Below, one piece after another: positions 31,114 through 42,359 of a DNA stretch of 64,000 nt. The notes beneath the pieces are model-generated. The model was not told where the DNA came from, made no database searches, and saw only the letters and a program-made list of their open reading frames with translations. Made by a program: the position numbers and the translations under genes. Location of the stretch: contig JAAVAO010000008.1 of NCBI GenBank assembly GCA_014803985.1, forward strand, positions 38,877-102,876, read 5' to 3'. The stretch's first letter is position 1, and each line of letters opens with the position of its first letter. Origin of the DNA: Treponema sp. GTDB taxonomy: Bacteria; Spirochaetota; Spirochaetia; Treponematales; Treponemataceae.

Positions 31114-32763
31114 TCATAAAAAGAATTTTACTAGTGCTGCAACCGTTCCACTACGCTTTACATATTCACCTGCATACACCCGTGATTTTGCCATCATCAA
31201 TTTTAGTATGTCCGCTCCGCTAATGGCAAGGCGCACTGCATTTGACGCTTTAAAAGAAAGCTCAAAATCCCACACAGGAATTGCATCAACTCCCTTTCCT
31301 AAAGGAACTGCAAACGTCATATCATATATAACACGAGACTTTTTGTCCTGCACATTAAAAGAAAATCCAATTTCATGTGGATTTTTAGTCGGCAGAACAT
31401 CCACCCATTTCGCATTCCAAAAGGCAACAAGGGAAATAATTCCCCATTTTGCTTGAACAGATAAATCGGTATTGAACTGTGTTATGTCATTGGAAATAAA
31501 AATATACTGTCCGTTTGAAAAATACGTTTCTTCATACAGCGGGAAAAGAGTTCCGTTTCCAAAAGCCGTTTTTCTAAACTCTCCATCAAATGAAATTGAA
31601 ACAATGTCCTTTATCGGAAAATACACATGCGTCTTTCCAAACCAGTCGGAAGTTTCAGTTGAAATTTCATTCATCGCAGAAAATTTGTATTCTTTTTCAA
31701 GGCTCGAAATCTTTTGCAATGAAGAATCCATTCCGCCTATAACTGAAACTTTCATATCACGAGAAGAAAGACTTGTTTTAAAGTGAAAATCCGCCCCCAC
31801 ATCAAACGGCACTAAAACGGCATTATCTCCTATCCTGTTCCCCAAAACACCATCCACATCTGCAAACACATCCATAAAGTCGTTTTTAAATCCAAAATCA
31901 AGACCAAAGTCAAATCGGTTTGCATCCCGTGTATAAAGCGAGTTTCCAATGTCATACTCAAGTTGATAGTCGGCATCAAAAGACAAGTGAACTTGCCCAA
32001 GATCCAAAGAAAAACCAATGCGCGGATTTAGTGAAAACACGCTTAAAGACTCTTCAAAATCCTGCAAATCAGGAGAGCCTACTATATTTCCATAACGATT
32101 GTACCATGCGCCATCAGTAAAAACAGTGAGTGAAATGTTTTTTGTAAAATTCACCAAAAAATCAACAGTTGCTTCTAACTCATGCTTCGTTATATCGCTC
32201 ATATTATCGCATTTTGATTGCAGTCCGTCGGCAACTGAATTATATTTTCCAGACAAAACCCACTTTGTTTTATCTGTTGAAAACATCTTCTCCGCCTCAA
32301 GGTATGTGTTTCTGTCAAAGTAGCCTGATGAAAAAGAATGCCAGACATAACGATTTGCGCTTTCATGCCCAAAATTGATACGAAACGGATTTTTACCCGT
32401 CTGACGGTAAATAGAAAAATCCCCGATGAAAAAAGCAGGCAACCCAAGCCCCGCCTTTCCTTCAACATACAGTTTTTTTTCCGCCCTTTGATTTAAAATG
32501 ACAGCCTCACTTGAAGTTCCCTCCGCCTTTCCCGGTTCAGGAAGTCGCGGCACAACTTCAGCCGTTTCTGCACTGGGAAAAATTTCGGAAAAGTCTGGAA
32601 TAGCACTTTTTCCAACCTTTGGCGCACCGCCTGAAATCACCGTGGAAACATCTGGCAGAGCAATTTCCTCCTCTGCTTCAGACAGCGCAGAAGAACTTTG
32701 AGAAGTTGCTGCAAAAACCAAAATCATTGTAAACAACATCAAAAACACACTACATTTTTTCAT
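31114..32763 (-). CDS. Putative outer-membrane (beta-barrel-like) protein
   Basis: Signal peptide MKKCSVFLMLFTMILVFAATSQSSSA; alternating aromatic/polar strands (e.g. VHLSFDADYQLEYDIGNSLYTRDANRFDFGLDFGFKNDFMDVFADVDG). Confidence 0.55.
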   Translation of the reverse strand: MKKCSVFLMLFTMILVFAATSQSSSALSEAEEEIALPDVSTVISGGAPKVGKSAIPDFSEIFPSAETAEVVPRLPEPGKAEGTSSEAVILNQRAEKKLYVEGKAGLGLPAFFIGDFSIYRQTGKNPFRINFGHESANRYVWHSFSSGYFDRNTYLEAEKMFSTDKTKWVLSGKYNSVADGLQSKCDNMSDITKHELEATVDFLVNFTKNISLTVFTDGAWYNRYGNIVGSPDLQDFEESLSVFSLNPRIGFSLDLGQVHLSFDADYQLEYDIGNSLYTRDANRFDFGLDFGFKNDFMDVFADVDGVLGNRIGDNAVLVPFDVGADFHFKTSLSSRDMKVSVIGGMDSSLQKISSLEKEYKFSAMNEISTETSDWFGKTHVYFPIKDIVSISFDGEFRKTAFGNGTLFPLYEETYFSNGQYIFISNDITQFNTDLSVQAKWGIISLVAFWNAKWVDVLPTKNPHEIGFSFNVQDKKSRVIYDMTFAVPLGKGVDAIPVWDFELSFKASNAVRLAISGADILKLMMAKSRVYAGEYVKRSGTVAALVKFFL

Positions 32764-32920
32764 ATCCAAAATCATCCTTTCATTTTCAACAACAAGCGAA
32801 TTTTTAAATTCGGGAGGCGTTGAAAAGACCGTTTCGCAATGAAATAGTTTCAAAACAAGTACGCAAGTCGAAGACGTGCTGTCGAAATTTCAAAGCGAAA
32901 ATAACAGTAACAATAAAAAA

Positions 32921-33040
32921 CATGCGCTCGCGCATTTCGCACTCATTGTGGCACTGATTTTTTTCGATGCAATCGCAGAAACCACAATCAGAGCGATTTT
33001 TCCTTTTCACTGCGCTTTTACAAATGTTTTTTTATATTTT
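32921..33040 (+). repeat. Dispersed intergenic repeat, copy B
   Basis: CATGCGCTCGCGCATTTCGCACTCATTGTGGCA...AACCACAATCAGAGCGATTTTTCC...CACTGCGCTTTTACAAATGTTTTTTTATATTTT. Confidence 0.9.
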
Positions 33041-33070
33041 CAAAGAAAACTCGCCAGTAAAAGCCACTTT

Positions 33071-35929
33071 TTACACTTCTGTAACGTTCACGCTTTTTGC
33101 ATATCTGCTTTCAGGATAGAGCATTTTCAACATCCGAGCAGTTTCATTTGCATCCGCAAAAAGAGATGCAGCCCTAAAAGCATCCTGCGCCCCGTAAAGG
33201 CTCATCGCCGCGTCATCGTCCATTGCATTCATTCTAAAATATTCCGATGCCGCCAAATACATTTCCGCAGCCTCCTTGTTTCTTCCATCTCGTCTATAGC
33301 ACTTGCCTAAAAACATCGCATTTTTAGCAGCACCGAGACTTTCGGAAGTGACATTCTTTTTTTGCAGCGAGAAAAGCAACTCCGCAAGAGAGAGAGCATT
33401 CCTTTCAAACTGAGCGTCGGCAGCATACAGAAACACTAAATCCGTTCCTGCATTTCTTCCCTGCACTGTTTCCTCTCGTCCATTTTTTTCATATTCCGCT
33501 TCCTTTTGAATAATCGCCTCTGATTTTCCCGCGTTCAACTTTTCCAAAGCAATAAGTTCTGAACTAAGCCCATCGATTTTTGCTTGTTCCGTGTAGTTTG
33601 CAAGAAGAAATTCCGCGCATTCCTTTGCATTTTTACTATCTCCCTTTAACCGATAAAGAGAAACAAGATTTTTATAGGAACTGTATATATATGTGCTTTT
33701 TGGAAATCTCTTTATGAGCGCACGGAACTGTAAAATTGCACGATCCGCATCGTTTTCACCAAAAAAGCACTGCGCCATAAAATACCAGGACGCGTCAACA
33801 TAGTTTCCAAGAGGATACGTCTTTTGATATTCTGAAAAACACAAAATTGCCTTGTTAAAAATTCCAGCATTGTAATAAAGCTCCCCTCTTCTATACATAG
33901 CCTCGTCTGACAGTTTTTCCGATGGAAATTTTTTCGCAAGACTTTTATATTCATCATCGGCTTTTTTTAACTCACCTTGCCTTTCATAAATCTGGGCAAT
34001 TTTATACAAAGCCTTCATTCCCAAATTCGAATTTCTCGTTGCATACGGCTTCAATATGGCAAGCGCATCCCTATAGTTTTTTTCATCTGAATATATATCA
34101 GCGCAAAGCAAAACAGCCTCTTCAAGAGCACCGTCATTTGAAGCGGAATTTATTGCTCCAATTGCATGACGGACTGCAAGAGAGTTGCTGCCATTTTGAA
34201 TTGCAGAATGAGCCGCAGCAATTTGCGCATTCCAAATGAGCTCATGGTGAGGGTATCTGTCCACAAAATTTGAAAGATTTCTATACGCCTCAGCCGTCTT
34301 TCCCTGCCTATACTGTGCATATCCCAAATAAAACAAAGCGTAGGAAACAGTTTTTTCATCTTTTATAGAGCGTGAATTGAGATACACTTGAAAACTCCGC
34401 TCCGCATACGGCCAAGACCATGTATTAAACTGCGCCAGACCCAAGATATAATTCGCTTCGATCAAAGCACATTTTGCAGCCTCGATTTGTGACTCCTTGT
34501 AGCGTCCTAAATAAAGCAAAATCTTTGCATAGTTAAGTCTCTCTTCATCAGTAAGACCCCTCGACTCTTCAATTCCTGCATAGATAAACGCCGCATTTTT
34601 CAAATCGCCAGAACGAGCAAGAGAAAGTCCGTGCAAATCAGTGTATTGCCCGCGCAAAAGCATATTCGCCGCCTCATAGTTGCCCGTGTTGTACTCTGCA
34701 AAAGCGAGGTAATATGTTGTGTCGATATCAAGAGGATTCACATTGGCGGCATATTTTTTTACCGCCTCCCAGTCTTCTTGCAAGGCGGCATATCTCGCAA
34801 GCAAAATATAACTTTCACGCTCCCAATAATGAGTGTTCTCCTCATTGAGAATTGAGCGACTTCGCAAAATCATTTTCTCCGCATTGGAGGCATCCTCTTT
34901 GCTCGGATAATTTCCAGCGACAATTTGAGCACGGTAAAGAGAGGCAAACAAAAATAAATCAAGCGGTGCGTTTTTTTCAGCCTCGTCAAAATATGCAAGG
35001 GCTTTTTCAAAATCACCAGCGGTGTATGCATCAGCACCAAGTCGAGTCCAAAACTCCCCCAAAAGTTCAGGGGAATCGGCAAGAAATTGTTGCGCACTTT
35101 CTAAAACCCTGCCTGGGGAGTCCTCCACCTGCGCTTTATGCAATGAAGAAACCGTGTACGCTTTTTTTAACGCATTAGAAACAAGCAGTTTCTCACCACT
35201 TGCAAGAATCTCGCAATACAGAGTATAGGCGGTTTTATATTCTCCAAGATTTTGATATGCATCGCCCGCTTTTTCCATAAAAATATAATAGGAGTATGAT
35301 GGCAAGCCCATAGCGGAAAAATCATCACGTGAAATCTTGTTAAAAAGCGAAATTGTTTTTTCACTCATTCCCGAATTATTATAAGAGTCCAGCAAACTAA
35401 AAAGAGCCGATGCATAATCTTCAGGGGAAACCATTTCTCCGTTCTGCACAACATATTCAAAAAAGGGAATCGCCTTTTTATAGTCACTCCTTTTAAAGTA
35501 AATTCTTCCCACTTCTAAAATCGCCGCAGCATAATAAGTTCCTTCTCCTGAAGAACAATACTCAAAATAATTTTTCAACGCCTCATCATAATCAAAAAGA
35601 CCTTCATACACAGCCCCTAACCAAAACGCACACTCATTCAAAAGCGGCTTGTTTGTTTCGCAAAAACGCTTCGCCTGCAACAAGGTTTCTTCCGCCTCAA
35701 AAAATCTATTCAAGCGGACAAGGCACTCCCCCTTTATTAAAAGAGCGTTCCCCAAAGATTGCGAGTCTGGAAAATCCCTTTCCAAAATTTCAGCATACTG
35801 AATTGCACCAGGATAAATGGTAGAATTATACGCAAAAAGAAGTTCGTTGAAAACCGCAATGTCGGTTTTATAGGAAGAGGCGCATATCGTTCCTGTAATC
35901 AAAAAAAGACATAAAACATATTTTTTCAT
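33071..35929 (-). CDS. Exported TPR-repeat protein
   Basis: Signal peptide MKKYVLCLFLITGTICASS; many 34-aa helical repeats (e.g. AMYRRGELYYNAGIFNKAILCFSEYQKTYPLGNYVDASWYFMAQCFF). Confidence 0.85.
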   Translation of the reverse strand: MKKYVLCLFLITGTICASSYKTDIAVFNELLFAYNSTIYPGAIQYAEILERDFPDSQSLGNALLIKGECLVRLNRFFEAEETLLQAKRFCETNKPLLNECAFWLGAVYEGLFDYDEALKNYFEYCSSGEGTYYAAAILEVGRIYFKRSDYKKAIPFFEYVVQNGEMVSPEDYASALFSLLDSYNNSGMSEKTISLFNKISRDDFSAMGLPSYSYYIFMEKAGDAYQNLGEYKTAYTLYCEILASGEKLLVSNALKKAYTVSSLHKAQVEDSPGRVLESAQQFLADSPELLGEFWTRLGADAYTAGDFEKALAYFDEAEKNAPLDLFLFASLYRAQIVAGNYPSKEDASNAEKMILRSRSILNEENTHYWERESYILLARYAALQEDWEAVKKYAANVNPLDIDTTYYLAFAEYNTGNYEAANMLLRGQYTDLHGLSLARSGDLKNAAFIYAGIEESRGLTDEERLNYAKILLYLGRYKESQIEAAKCALIEANYILGLAQFNTWSWPYAERSFQVYLNSRSIKDEKTVSYALFYLGYAQYRQGKTAEAYRNLSNFVDRYPHHELIWNAQIAAAHSAIQNGSNSLAVRHAIGAINSASNDGALEEAVLLCADIYSDEKNYRDALAILKPYATRNSNLGMKALYKIAQIYERQGELKKADDEYKSLAKKFPSEKLSDEAMYRRGELYYNAGIFNKAILCFSEYQKTYPLGNYVDASWYFMAQCFFGENDADRAILQFRALIKRFPKSTYIYSSYKNLVSLYRLKGDSKNAKECAEFLLANYTEQAKIDGLSSELIALEKLNAGKSEAIIQKEAEYEKNGREETVQGRNAGTDLVFLYAADAQFERNALSLAELLFSLQKKNVTSESLGAAKNAMFLGKCYRRDGRNKEAAEMYLAASEYFRMNAMDDDAAMSLYGAQDAFRAASLFADANETARMLKMLYPESRYAKSVNVTEV

Positions 35930-36018
35930 ACACAATCAACCTTGCTTTTCAAAACACAAAATGCGAACGGACAAGCCAACTATATAAACACACAAAAAAC
36001 TCCAATTACAAAAAAAAA

Positions 36019-37398
36019 TCATTCCAAAACAAATTGATTTGAAGAATGCACCCTCACAAGAAAAATGAAGTCATTAGAGTACTTCTCTACAAAACTGTCA
36101 AAAGGGATTTCCTCCCCATCCTTAAAGATTATACAGTTAAATCTATTTTTCGCATCAAAATAGGGAAACAAAACAACGCCATCGTTAAAAAAAGTAATTT
36201 CAGGAGAGCGCGTTCTATCCGTCTGTCTAATCGCACCAAAGAAAAAATTATCCGGCTCTGAAACAGCAAGAACATACAGCAACGGCTTTAAAGTTGAAAC
36301 CACGTATCCTGAGTTCGCGGTAAAGCCAATTGTGTTTTCAACCCCCACATCAGTGAGTTGTGCAGTAAACGGTTCAACTTGAACATCAACCCCTAATTCA
36401 CTATAAAGAAAATTCCTTCTGTTTTTGATTGAAACAATTGCGCTTGCAAGATTGCGAATCCAATCCAATGACATAAAAATCGCGTTTTTTTCAGACACAA
36501 CCCCTTGCAGTCCCGTTTTTTTATATGAAACCGTTTCTTCAATTAAGGGATCACGCTTTAAATGAGTTCCCGTAAGCGGAAATATCAGTCCATCTCCTAT
36601 CCATTTTAAAAACCCAAGTCCATTGACTGTAACTTTGTCTTCAAGCCCCTCGTTTACTGCTCTTTTTTTTCCTGATGAAATGTATACAGGCTCATTGTCT
36701 CCGTCATACATTGCATCCTCTGTAAAAACAACCTTGTCTAAATTTTCACGAATAACTTCAACCATTTGAAGAGATGGATAATAGTTTCCGCTGTAAATTT
36801 CAGTGTAACTCCAGGGAAGAATATTTTGAGTCCACTTTTGCATTTCGGCAAAGGAAGCCGTATAGAATCTTTCAAATGGTATTCCCGTTTGAAAGGATTT
36901 TGCCGCATAGCAATTGTATATCAAAAAGTCAGCAACCCCTTGATTTTTATACGGACTAAATTGAACAAAAACATCGCTTTCATTTGAAAAATAGCATCGA
37001 ATATAGAGCGGCGCACCCGTACTCTTACTGCGCACCAAAACCCAGCTTCCCGGCGCGTCTTTTGGATACATATCCTGCACGGTAGTAAAATTACCTTTAT
37101 CCGAATAAACCTCCATTTCAATTTGCATGCACGGACACACTAAAATGCTAAATGTATCATCGGTTTCCTCGTGATAAATTTTGAATTTCTCTCCAATCCT
37201 ATTATTTCTAATTTCAGGTTCATTGTGTCTGACCATTTCCAGGGGTGCAAAAAACCACGTTTCAAGCAAATCCCCCCGCACTTCAGAAGAATCGGGAATT
37301 TTCAGCACATTATAATCAGCAAAAGCAAAAGAACAAACTAAAATGATAAACATAAATGCACATATATATTTAACTGAATGTCTTTTTAAAATATACAT
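36019..37398 (-). CDS. Exported protein of unknown function
   Basis: 459-aa ORF from MYILKRHSVKYICAFMFIILVCSFAFA (signal peptide); family not recognised. Confidence 0.6.
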   Translation of the reverse strand: MYILKRHSVKYICAFMFIILVCSFAFADYNVLKIPDSSEVRGDLLETWFFAPLEMVRHNEPEIRNNRIGEKFKIYHEETDDTFSILVCPCMQIEMEVYSDKGNFTTVQDMYPKDAPGSWVLVRSKSTGAPLYIRCYFSNESDVFVQFSPYKNQGVADFLIYNCYAAKSFQTGIPFERFYTASFAEMQKWTQNILPWSYTEIYSGNYYPSLQMVEVIRENLDKVVFTEDAMYDGDNEPVYISSGKKRAVNEGLEDKVTVNGLGFLKWIGDGLIFPLTGTHLKRDPLIEETVSYKKTGLQGVVSEKNAIFMSLDWIRNLASAIVSIKNRRNFLYSELGVDVQVEPFTAQLTDVGVENTIGFTANSGYVVSTLKPLLYVLAVSEPDNFFFGAIRQTDRTRSPEITFFNDGVVLFPYFDAKNRFNCIIFKDGEEIPFDSFVEKYSNDFIFLVRVHSSNQFVLE

Positions 37399-37525
37399 TT
37401 CCCTCACCTCTAAAAATAGTTTTTCGCTGACCACCAAGATAACAACCCCTTATATTGTTCATCAGGAAACACATCACGCGCCTGCACAAGAACACCCTCA
37501 AAATGTATCAAGAGTCCACCTCTTC

Positions 37526-40500
37526 TTACGCAACTGGCATTTCCATCGGTTTTATCGGCTCTGTGTCGTTCATACTAGTCGCTCCTTCTGCAAGCCGAAC
37601 TTCCGGACAGATGGTTTTCCCCTCAGGAGTAATAATCATTCCGTCATCATTTTCATCAGGGTGGCGACCAGCAGGCGCATTGCTCAAAAGCAATTTCAAT
37701 CGATTTAGTTGATTCACTTCAGAACTTCCAGGATCATAGTCAATCGCACTAATATTCGCTCCAGGAAATCGCCTGCGAAGCTCTTTTATCATCCCCTTTC
37801 CAGTAACATGATTTGGAAGACAGGCAAATGGCTGCACACACGCAATGGACGGAGTGCCTCCTTCGATTAACTCAACCATTTCCGCCGTCAAAAACCAGCC
37901 CTCGCCAGTAATATTTCCCAACTGCACAATATCATTAACGCCCTTCATCATCTTGTAAATTTGAGTCGGGGGGTCAAACCGCTTGCTCTTATTCAAATAT
38001 TTGATCATCTTTTTACGATATAAATCCAAGAACCACACTAAAAGGCGAGCGTTCCTTTCTGTCTTTTTGGGGAATGCCAACTCCTTGTGTCTAAAAATGC
38101 CTGTAGCAAATGTGTAAAAGAAAAAGTCCGCCAAATCCGGCATAACGCATTCCGCGCCTTCCCTTTCAATTGTTTCAACAATTTGATTATTCGCCGTTGG
38201 ATGGAATTTCACCAGAATTTCTCCAACCACACCAACACGCGGCTTTTTTATCGGCTTTAAAGGCAGATTGTCAAAATCCTTTATAATGTCTTTCATCAAT
38301 TTGTGATACCCACGAAGAGAAAGTGACTTCACCTGCTTTTCCGCCTTTGAATTCCACTTTTCATACAGGGCATTTGCACTTCCAGGAATTTCCTCGTAAG
38401 GCCGCGTTCTGTAAAGCAAGCGCATAAGCAAATCCCCTAGCATAACAGACATCAAAAGACGATGCAGAAGTGAAAACGTAATCTTAAAGCCCGGATTTTT
38501 TTCAAAGCCCTGCGCACTTAAACTCAAAACAGGAACTTGCCCCCATCCCGCATCGTTTAAGGCGCGACGAATAAATCCAATATAGTTAGTGGCGCGGCAT
38601 CCTCCGCCAGTCTGTGTAATTATAAGCGACGTTTTGTTTATGTCATATTTGCCGCTTTCAAGAGCCGCAATCATCTGACCAGCCACAAGAATTGACGGAT
38701 AGCACGCATCATTATTCACATATTTTAATCCCGCTTCAACTGCTTTTGGATCAACTGCATCAAGAACAACAAAATTATACCCTGAATATTGAAACGCCCT
38801 TTGCAAAATCCTAAAGTGAATCGGACTCATCTGCGGACCAATAATTGTATGGGTATGCTTCATCTCTTTTGTAAAAATCTGTCTATGATACGCTGCACTT
38901 TTTATAACAGGCTTTCTCTGATGACGCTGCCGCTCCTTAACAGCCGCAATAAGAGAGCGAATACGTATTCTAACCGCGCCCAAGTTGCTTCCCTCGTCAA
39001 TTTTGATAAGCGTGTACATTCTTCCCTTTGAATGCATAATCTCATCAACTTGATCGGCAGTAACAGCATCAAGTCCGCAACCAAAGCTAGTCAACTGCAA
39101 CATTTCAAGATTTGGCATCTCGCTCACAAACGCCGCCGCCCGATAAAGCCTGTTGTGATACACCCACTGATCTATAATGCGAAGAGGACGTTCTATGCTT
39201 CCAAAATGCGCAACACTGTCTTCTGTAAAAACGGCAAGCCCCAACGCATTTATCATTTCTGGAATTCCGTGATTTATTTCAGGGTCAAGATGATACGGAC
39301 GACCGCTTAAAACAATTCCATTTCCTCCCGCACGAATCATTTGCTCAAGGGCATCCTCACCTGCCTGCTGCACATCCTTTCTAAATTGCTCCTGCTCATC
39401 CCATGCTGCATCAACAGCAGAAAGAATTTTCTCATCCGTCAATTGTGGAAAGTGCTTTTTCATTTCCTCACACAATCGCTCGCCAAGTCTTTTTTTATCA
39501 TAAATTGGTAAAAACGGATTCATATACAGCAAATCAGAACGCTGTCTGATTTCATCAACATTGTTTCGCAAAACCTCAGGATAACTGGTAACAATCGGGC
39601 AGTTATAATGATTTCCCGCGCCACCATCCTCCTGCTTTTCATACGGTGCACATGGATAGAAAATAAATTGTATCCCTTGCTGCAGAAGAGACATAACATG
39701 TCCATGGCTTATCTTTCCTGGGTAACAAACGCTTTCCGATGGAATGGTTTCAATTCCCTTTTCATACACACTTCTGCTTGAACGTTGACTCAATCTCACC
39801 CGAAAGCCAAGTTTTGTAAAGAATGTGAACCACAGCGGGTAGTTTTCATACATATTCAAAACGCGAGGAATCCCCACGTCACCCATTGGTGCATCCTCCG
39901 CCTTCAATGGAACATAGTGAAAAAGACGCTTATACTTCCATTCAAAAAGATTTGGCATTTTTTCGCCAACATCTTCAACTCCTGTATTCGCTTTATTTGA
40001 AGCGTCAACAATTTTTGCGCCGTCAGCAACACTGGCATTTTCAATTTCAAGTCCGCGCTCGCACCTATTTCCCGTTATAAAGACGCGTTTTTCCTCTCCG
40101 CTTTTAAATGTATTTATAGTCAACAGACAATTATTTTGGCACTTACCGCATCTTCGGCTTTCCAAATCAACAGCAAAATTTTCCAAGTTTGAAAGAGTTG
40201 CAATCCCCGAACGAACGGAAGACGGATCAATAGGGTCTTCTCCCGGTTTTGGCGTTGTCAAGTCAACCCACTGATCATAGGCAATCAAAGACGCTCCATA
40301 CGCACCCATAAGCCCTGCAACATCAGGACGGAAAACTTCAACTCCCGCAATTTTTTCAAAGGCGCGCAAAACCGCATCATTAAAGAACGTTCCGCCCTGG
40401 ACTACAACTTTTGTTCCAATATCAGTGGCTTTTCTGAGCTTAATGACTTTAAAAAGCGCGTTTTTAATAACAGAATATGAAAGGCCTGCTGAAATGTCTG

Positions 40501-42061
40501 CAACAGACGCACCCTCCTTTTGAGCCTGCTTAACACGACTATTCATAAACACCGTGCAACGGCTTCCCAAATCAACCGGCTTATCTGCCAAAAGCGCGAT
40601 ATTAGAGAATTCCCTCACGTCCATTCCCATTGTTCGCGCAAAATTATCAAGGAAAGAGCCGCACCCTGAAGAACACGCTTCATTCAACTGAATTGAAACA
40701 ATTGCACCGTCCTTCATTCTCAGGCATTTCATATCCTGTCCGCCGATGTCCAAGAGAAATTCCACGCCAGGAACAAAAAAATCCGCCGCACGGAAATGCG
40801 TAATAGTTTCAACCTCTCCTGCATCAACACCAAACGCCGCCTGAAACAGAGCCTCTCCATAGCCAGTTGAAACGGCACGTGCTATATATACGTCTTTTGG
40901 CAATACATGATACAAATCGCGCAAAACCTTTGCCGCAAGTTCAACGGGATTTCCCTGATTGTTTGCATAAAAATCCCACAGTATTCTTCCCTTTTGGTCA
41001 ATTAAAACCGCCTTTGTAGTCGTTGAGCCTGAATCAAGCCCAAGAAAAACAGGACCAGTTGTAAGATTCAAATCTCCTCGCAGAGCCTTTTCCCCTGCAT
41101 GTCGTTTTCTAAATGCATCAAGTTCTGTTGCATTGTTAAAAAGCGGTTCAAGCCGCTGAACTTCAGACAGTTCCGCACCAACAAGATTTTTTAGATTTTC
41201 CCGAAATTCTTTTATAGTGGGAAACGCCTTTTTTTCATCTCCACAACAAGCAGTTCTATCTGCACTCAACGCACTTCCTTGCGCCACAAAAAGCTGGCTG
41301 TTCTCAGGAACAATTATTTCATCATCCTTTAATTTTAATGTTTCTGCAAAACGAAAGCGCAGTCCGTCCATAAAATGAAGCGGTCCGCCCAAAAATGCAA
41401 CACACCCTCGAATAGGTTTTCCGCAGGCAAGCCCTGAAATAGTTTGGTTTACAACTGCTTGAAAAATAGATGCAGCAATATCTTCTCGTCTCGCACCTTC
41501 GTTAATAAGAGGCTGAACATCCGTTTTTGCAAAAACGCCACACCTTGCCGCAATTGGATAAATCGTTTCGGCATTACGAGAAAGTTCGTTCAATCCCGCC
41601 GCATCGGTTTCAAGAAGAGCCGCCATTTGGTCAATAAACGCGCCAGTGCCGCCGGCGCATGTTCCATTCATACGCTGTTCAACGCCGCCAGTAAAATAGG
41701 TGATTTTTGCGTCCTCTCCACCAAGTTCAATCACCACATCCGTTTGCGGAATGAGTTTTTTAACGGCGGTTGTAGCCGCCACAACTTCCTGAATGAACGG
41801 AATGTTCAACCACTGGCTCACGGAAAAACCACCTGATCCCGTCACTTTCACGCTCAAAGGTTGGTCTTCAGAATAGCCAAGTTCGTTAACTAATTTTTCA
41901 AACGCCGCAGACACAACGCTAATAATCGTGCTCCGTATATCTGCACGATGACGCTGATAGTCGCCATAAATCAATATATCATTATCATCGATAATCGCAA
42001 TTTTTACCGTTGTAGATCCAACATCAATTCCAATGCGAACTGGCAATTTTTTTTCTGTCAT
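37526..42061 (-). CDS. 2-hydroxyacyl-CoA dehydratase activase-type protein (two BadF/BcrA-type ATPase domains plus DUF2229/HgdB-like region)
   Basis: RIGIDVGSTTVKIAIIDD ... GGTGAFIDQMA; second copy FLGLDSGSTTTKAVLID ... CSSGCGSFLDNFA; RRCGKCQNNCLLTI; SESVCYPGKISHGHV. Confidence 0.9.
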   Translation of the reverse strand: MTEKKLPVRIGIDVGSTTVKIAIIDDNDILIYGDYQRHRADIRSTIISVVSAAFEKLVNELGYSEDQPLSVKVTGSGGFSVSQWLNIPFIQEVVAATTAVKKLIPQTDVVIELGGEDAKITYFTGGVEQRMNGTCAGGTGAFIDQMAALLETDAAGLNELSRNAETIYPIAARCGVFAKTDVQPLINEGARREDIAASIFQAVVNQTISGLACGKPIRGCVAFLGGPLHFMDGLRFRFAETLKLKDDEIIVPENSQLFVAQGSALSADRTACCGDEKKAFPTIKEFRENLKNLVGAELSEVQRLEPLFNNATELDAFRKRHAGEKALRGDLNLTTGPVFLGLDSGSTTTKAVLIDQKGRILWDFYANNQGNPVELAAKVLRDLYHVLPKDVYIARAVSTGYGEALFQAAFGVDAGEVETITHFRAADFFVPGVEFLLDIGGQDMKCLRMKDGAIVSIQLNEACSSGCGSFLDNFARTMGMDVREFSNIALLADKPVDLGSRCTVFMNSRVKQAQKEGASVADISAGLSYSVIKNALFKVIKLRKATDIGTKVVVQGGTFFNDAVLRAFEKIAGVEVFRPDVAGLMGAYGASLIAYDQWVDLTTPKPGEDPIDPSSVRSGIATLSNLENFAVDLESRRCGKCQNNCLLTINTFKSGEEKRVFITGNRCERGLEIENASVADGAKIVDASNKANTGVEDVGEKMPNLFEWKYKRLFHYVPLKAEDAPMGDVGIPRVLNMYENYPLWFTFFTKLGFRVRLSQRSSRSVYEKGIETIPSESVCYPGKISHGHVMSLLQQGIQFIFYPCAPYEKQEDGGAGNHYNCPIVTSYPEVLRNNVDEIRQRSDLLYMNPFLPIYDKKRLGERLCEEMKKHFPQLTDEKILSAVDAAWDEQEQFRKDVQQAGEDALEQMIRAGGNGIVLSGRPYHLDPEINHGIPEMINALGLAVFTEDSVAHFGSIERPLRIIDQWVYHNRLYRAAAFVSEMPNLEMLQLTSFGCGLDAVTADQVDEIMHSKGRMYTLIKIDEGSNLGAVRIRIRSLIAAVKERQRHQRKPVIKSAAYHRQIFTKEMKHTHTIIGPQMSPIHFRILQRAFQYSGYNFVVLDAVDPKAVEAGLKYVNNDACYPSILVAGQMIAALESGKYDINKTSLIITQTGGGCRATNYIGFIRRALNDAGWGQVPVLSLSAQGFEKNPGFKITFSLLHRLLMSVMLGDLLMRLLYRTRPYEEIPGSANALYEKWNSKAEKQVKSLSLRGYHKLMKDIIKDFDNLPLKPIKKPRVGVVGEILVKFHPTANNQIVETIEREGAECVMPDLADFFFYTFATGIFRHKELAFPKKTERNARLLVWFLDLYRKKMIKYLNKSKRFDPPTQIYKMMKGVNDIVQLGNITGEGWFLTAEMVELIEGGTPSIACVQPFACLPNHVTGKGMIKELRRRFPGANISAIDYDPGSSEVNQLNRLKLLLSNAPAGRHPDENDDGMIITPEGKTICPEVRLAEGATSMNDTEPIKPMEMPVA

Positions 42062-42218
42062 TAACACACCACTTAAAATAACTTTTCTTAACTATTATAA
42101 TAAAGGTAAAACTGTTTTTTGGCAATTGCCAGCAAATTTTTTGAAAAAATACACAAAAAAATGCATTATGCCTATTAACACGCATTTATTTTTAACATAT
42201 AATAACACAAGTGTTTTC

Positions 42219-42290
42219 GGGCGGTTAACTCAGCGGTAGAGTGCTACCTTCACACGGTAGAAGTCACTGGTTCAATCCCAGTACCGCCTA
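42219..42290 (+). tRNA. tRNA-Val (anticodon CAC)
   Basis: 72-nt cloverleaf: acceptor GGGCGGT/ACCGCCT, anticodon arm CTACC-TTCACAC-GGTAG, T arm ACTGG-TTCAATC-CCAGT; CCA not encoded. Confidence 0.93.
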
Positions 42291-42359
42291 TAAAAGGTTT
42301 ATAAAACTAATACTCAGTTCCTCCCCACCATTTGAAAATGCTAACATTATTTTGTAGTA

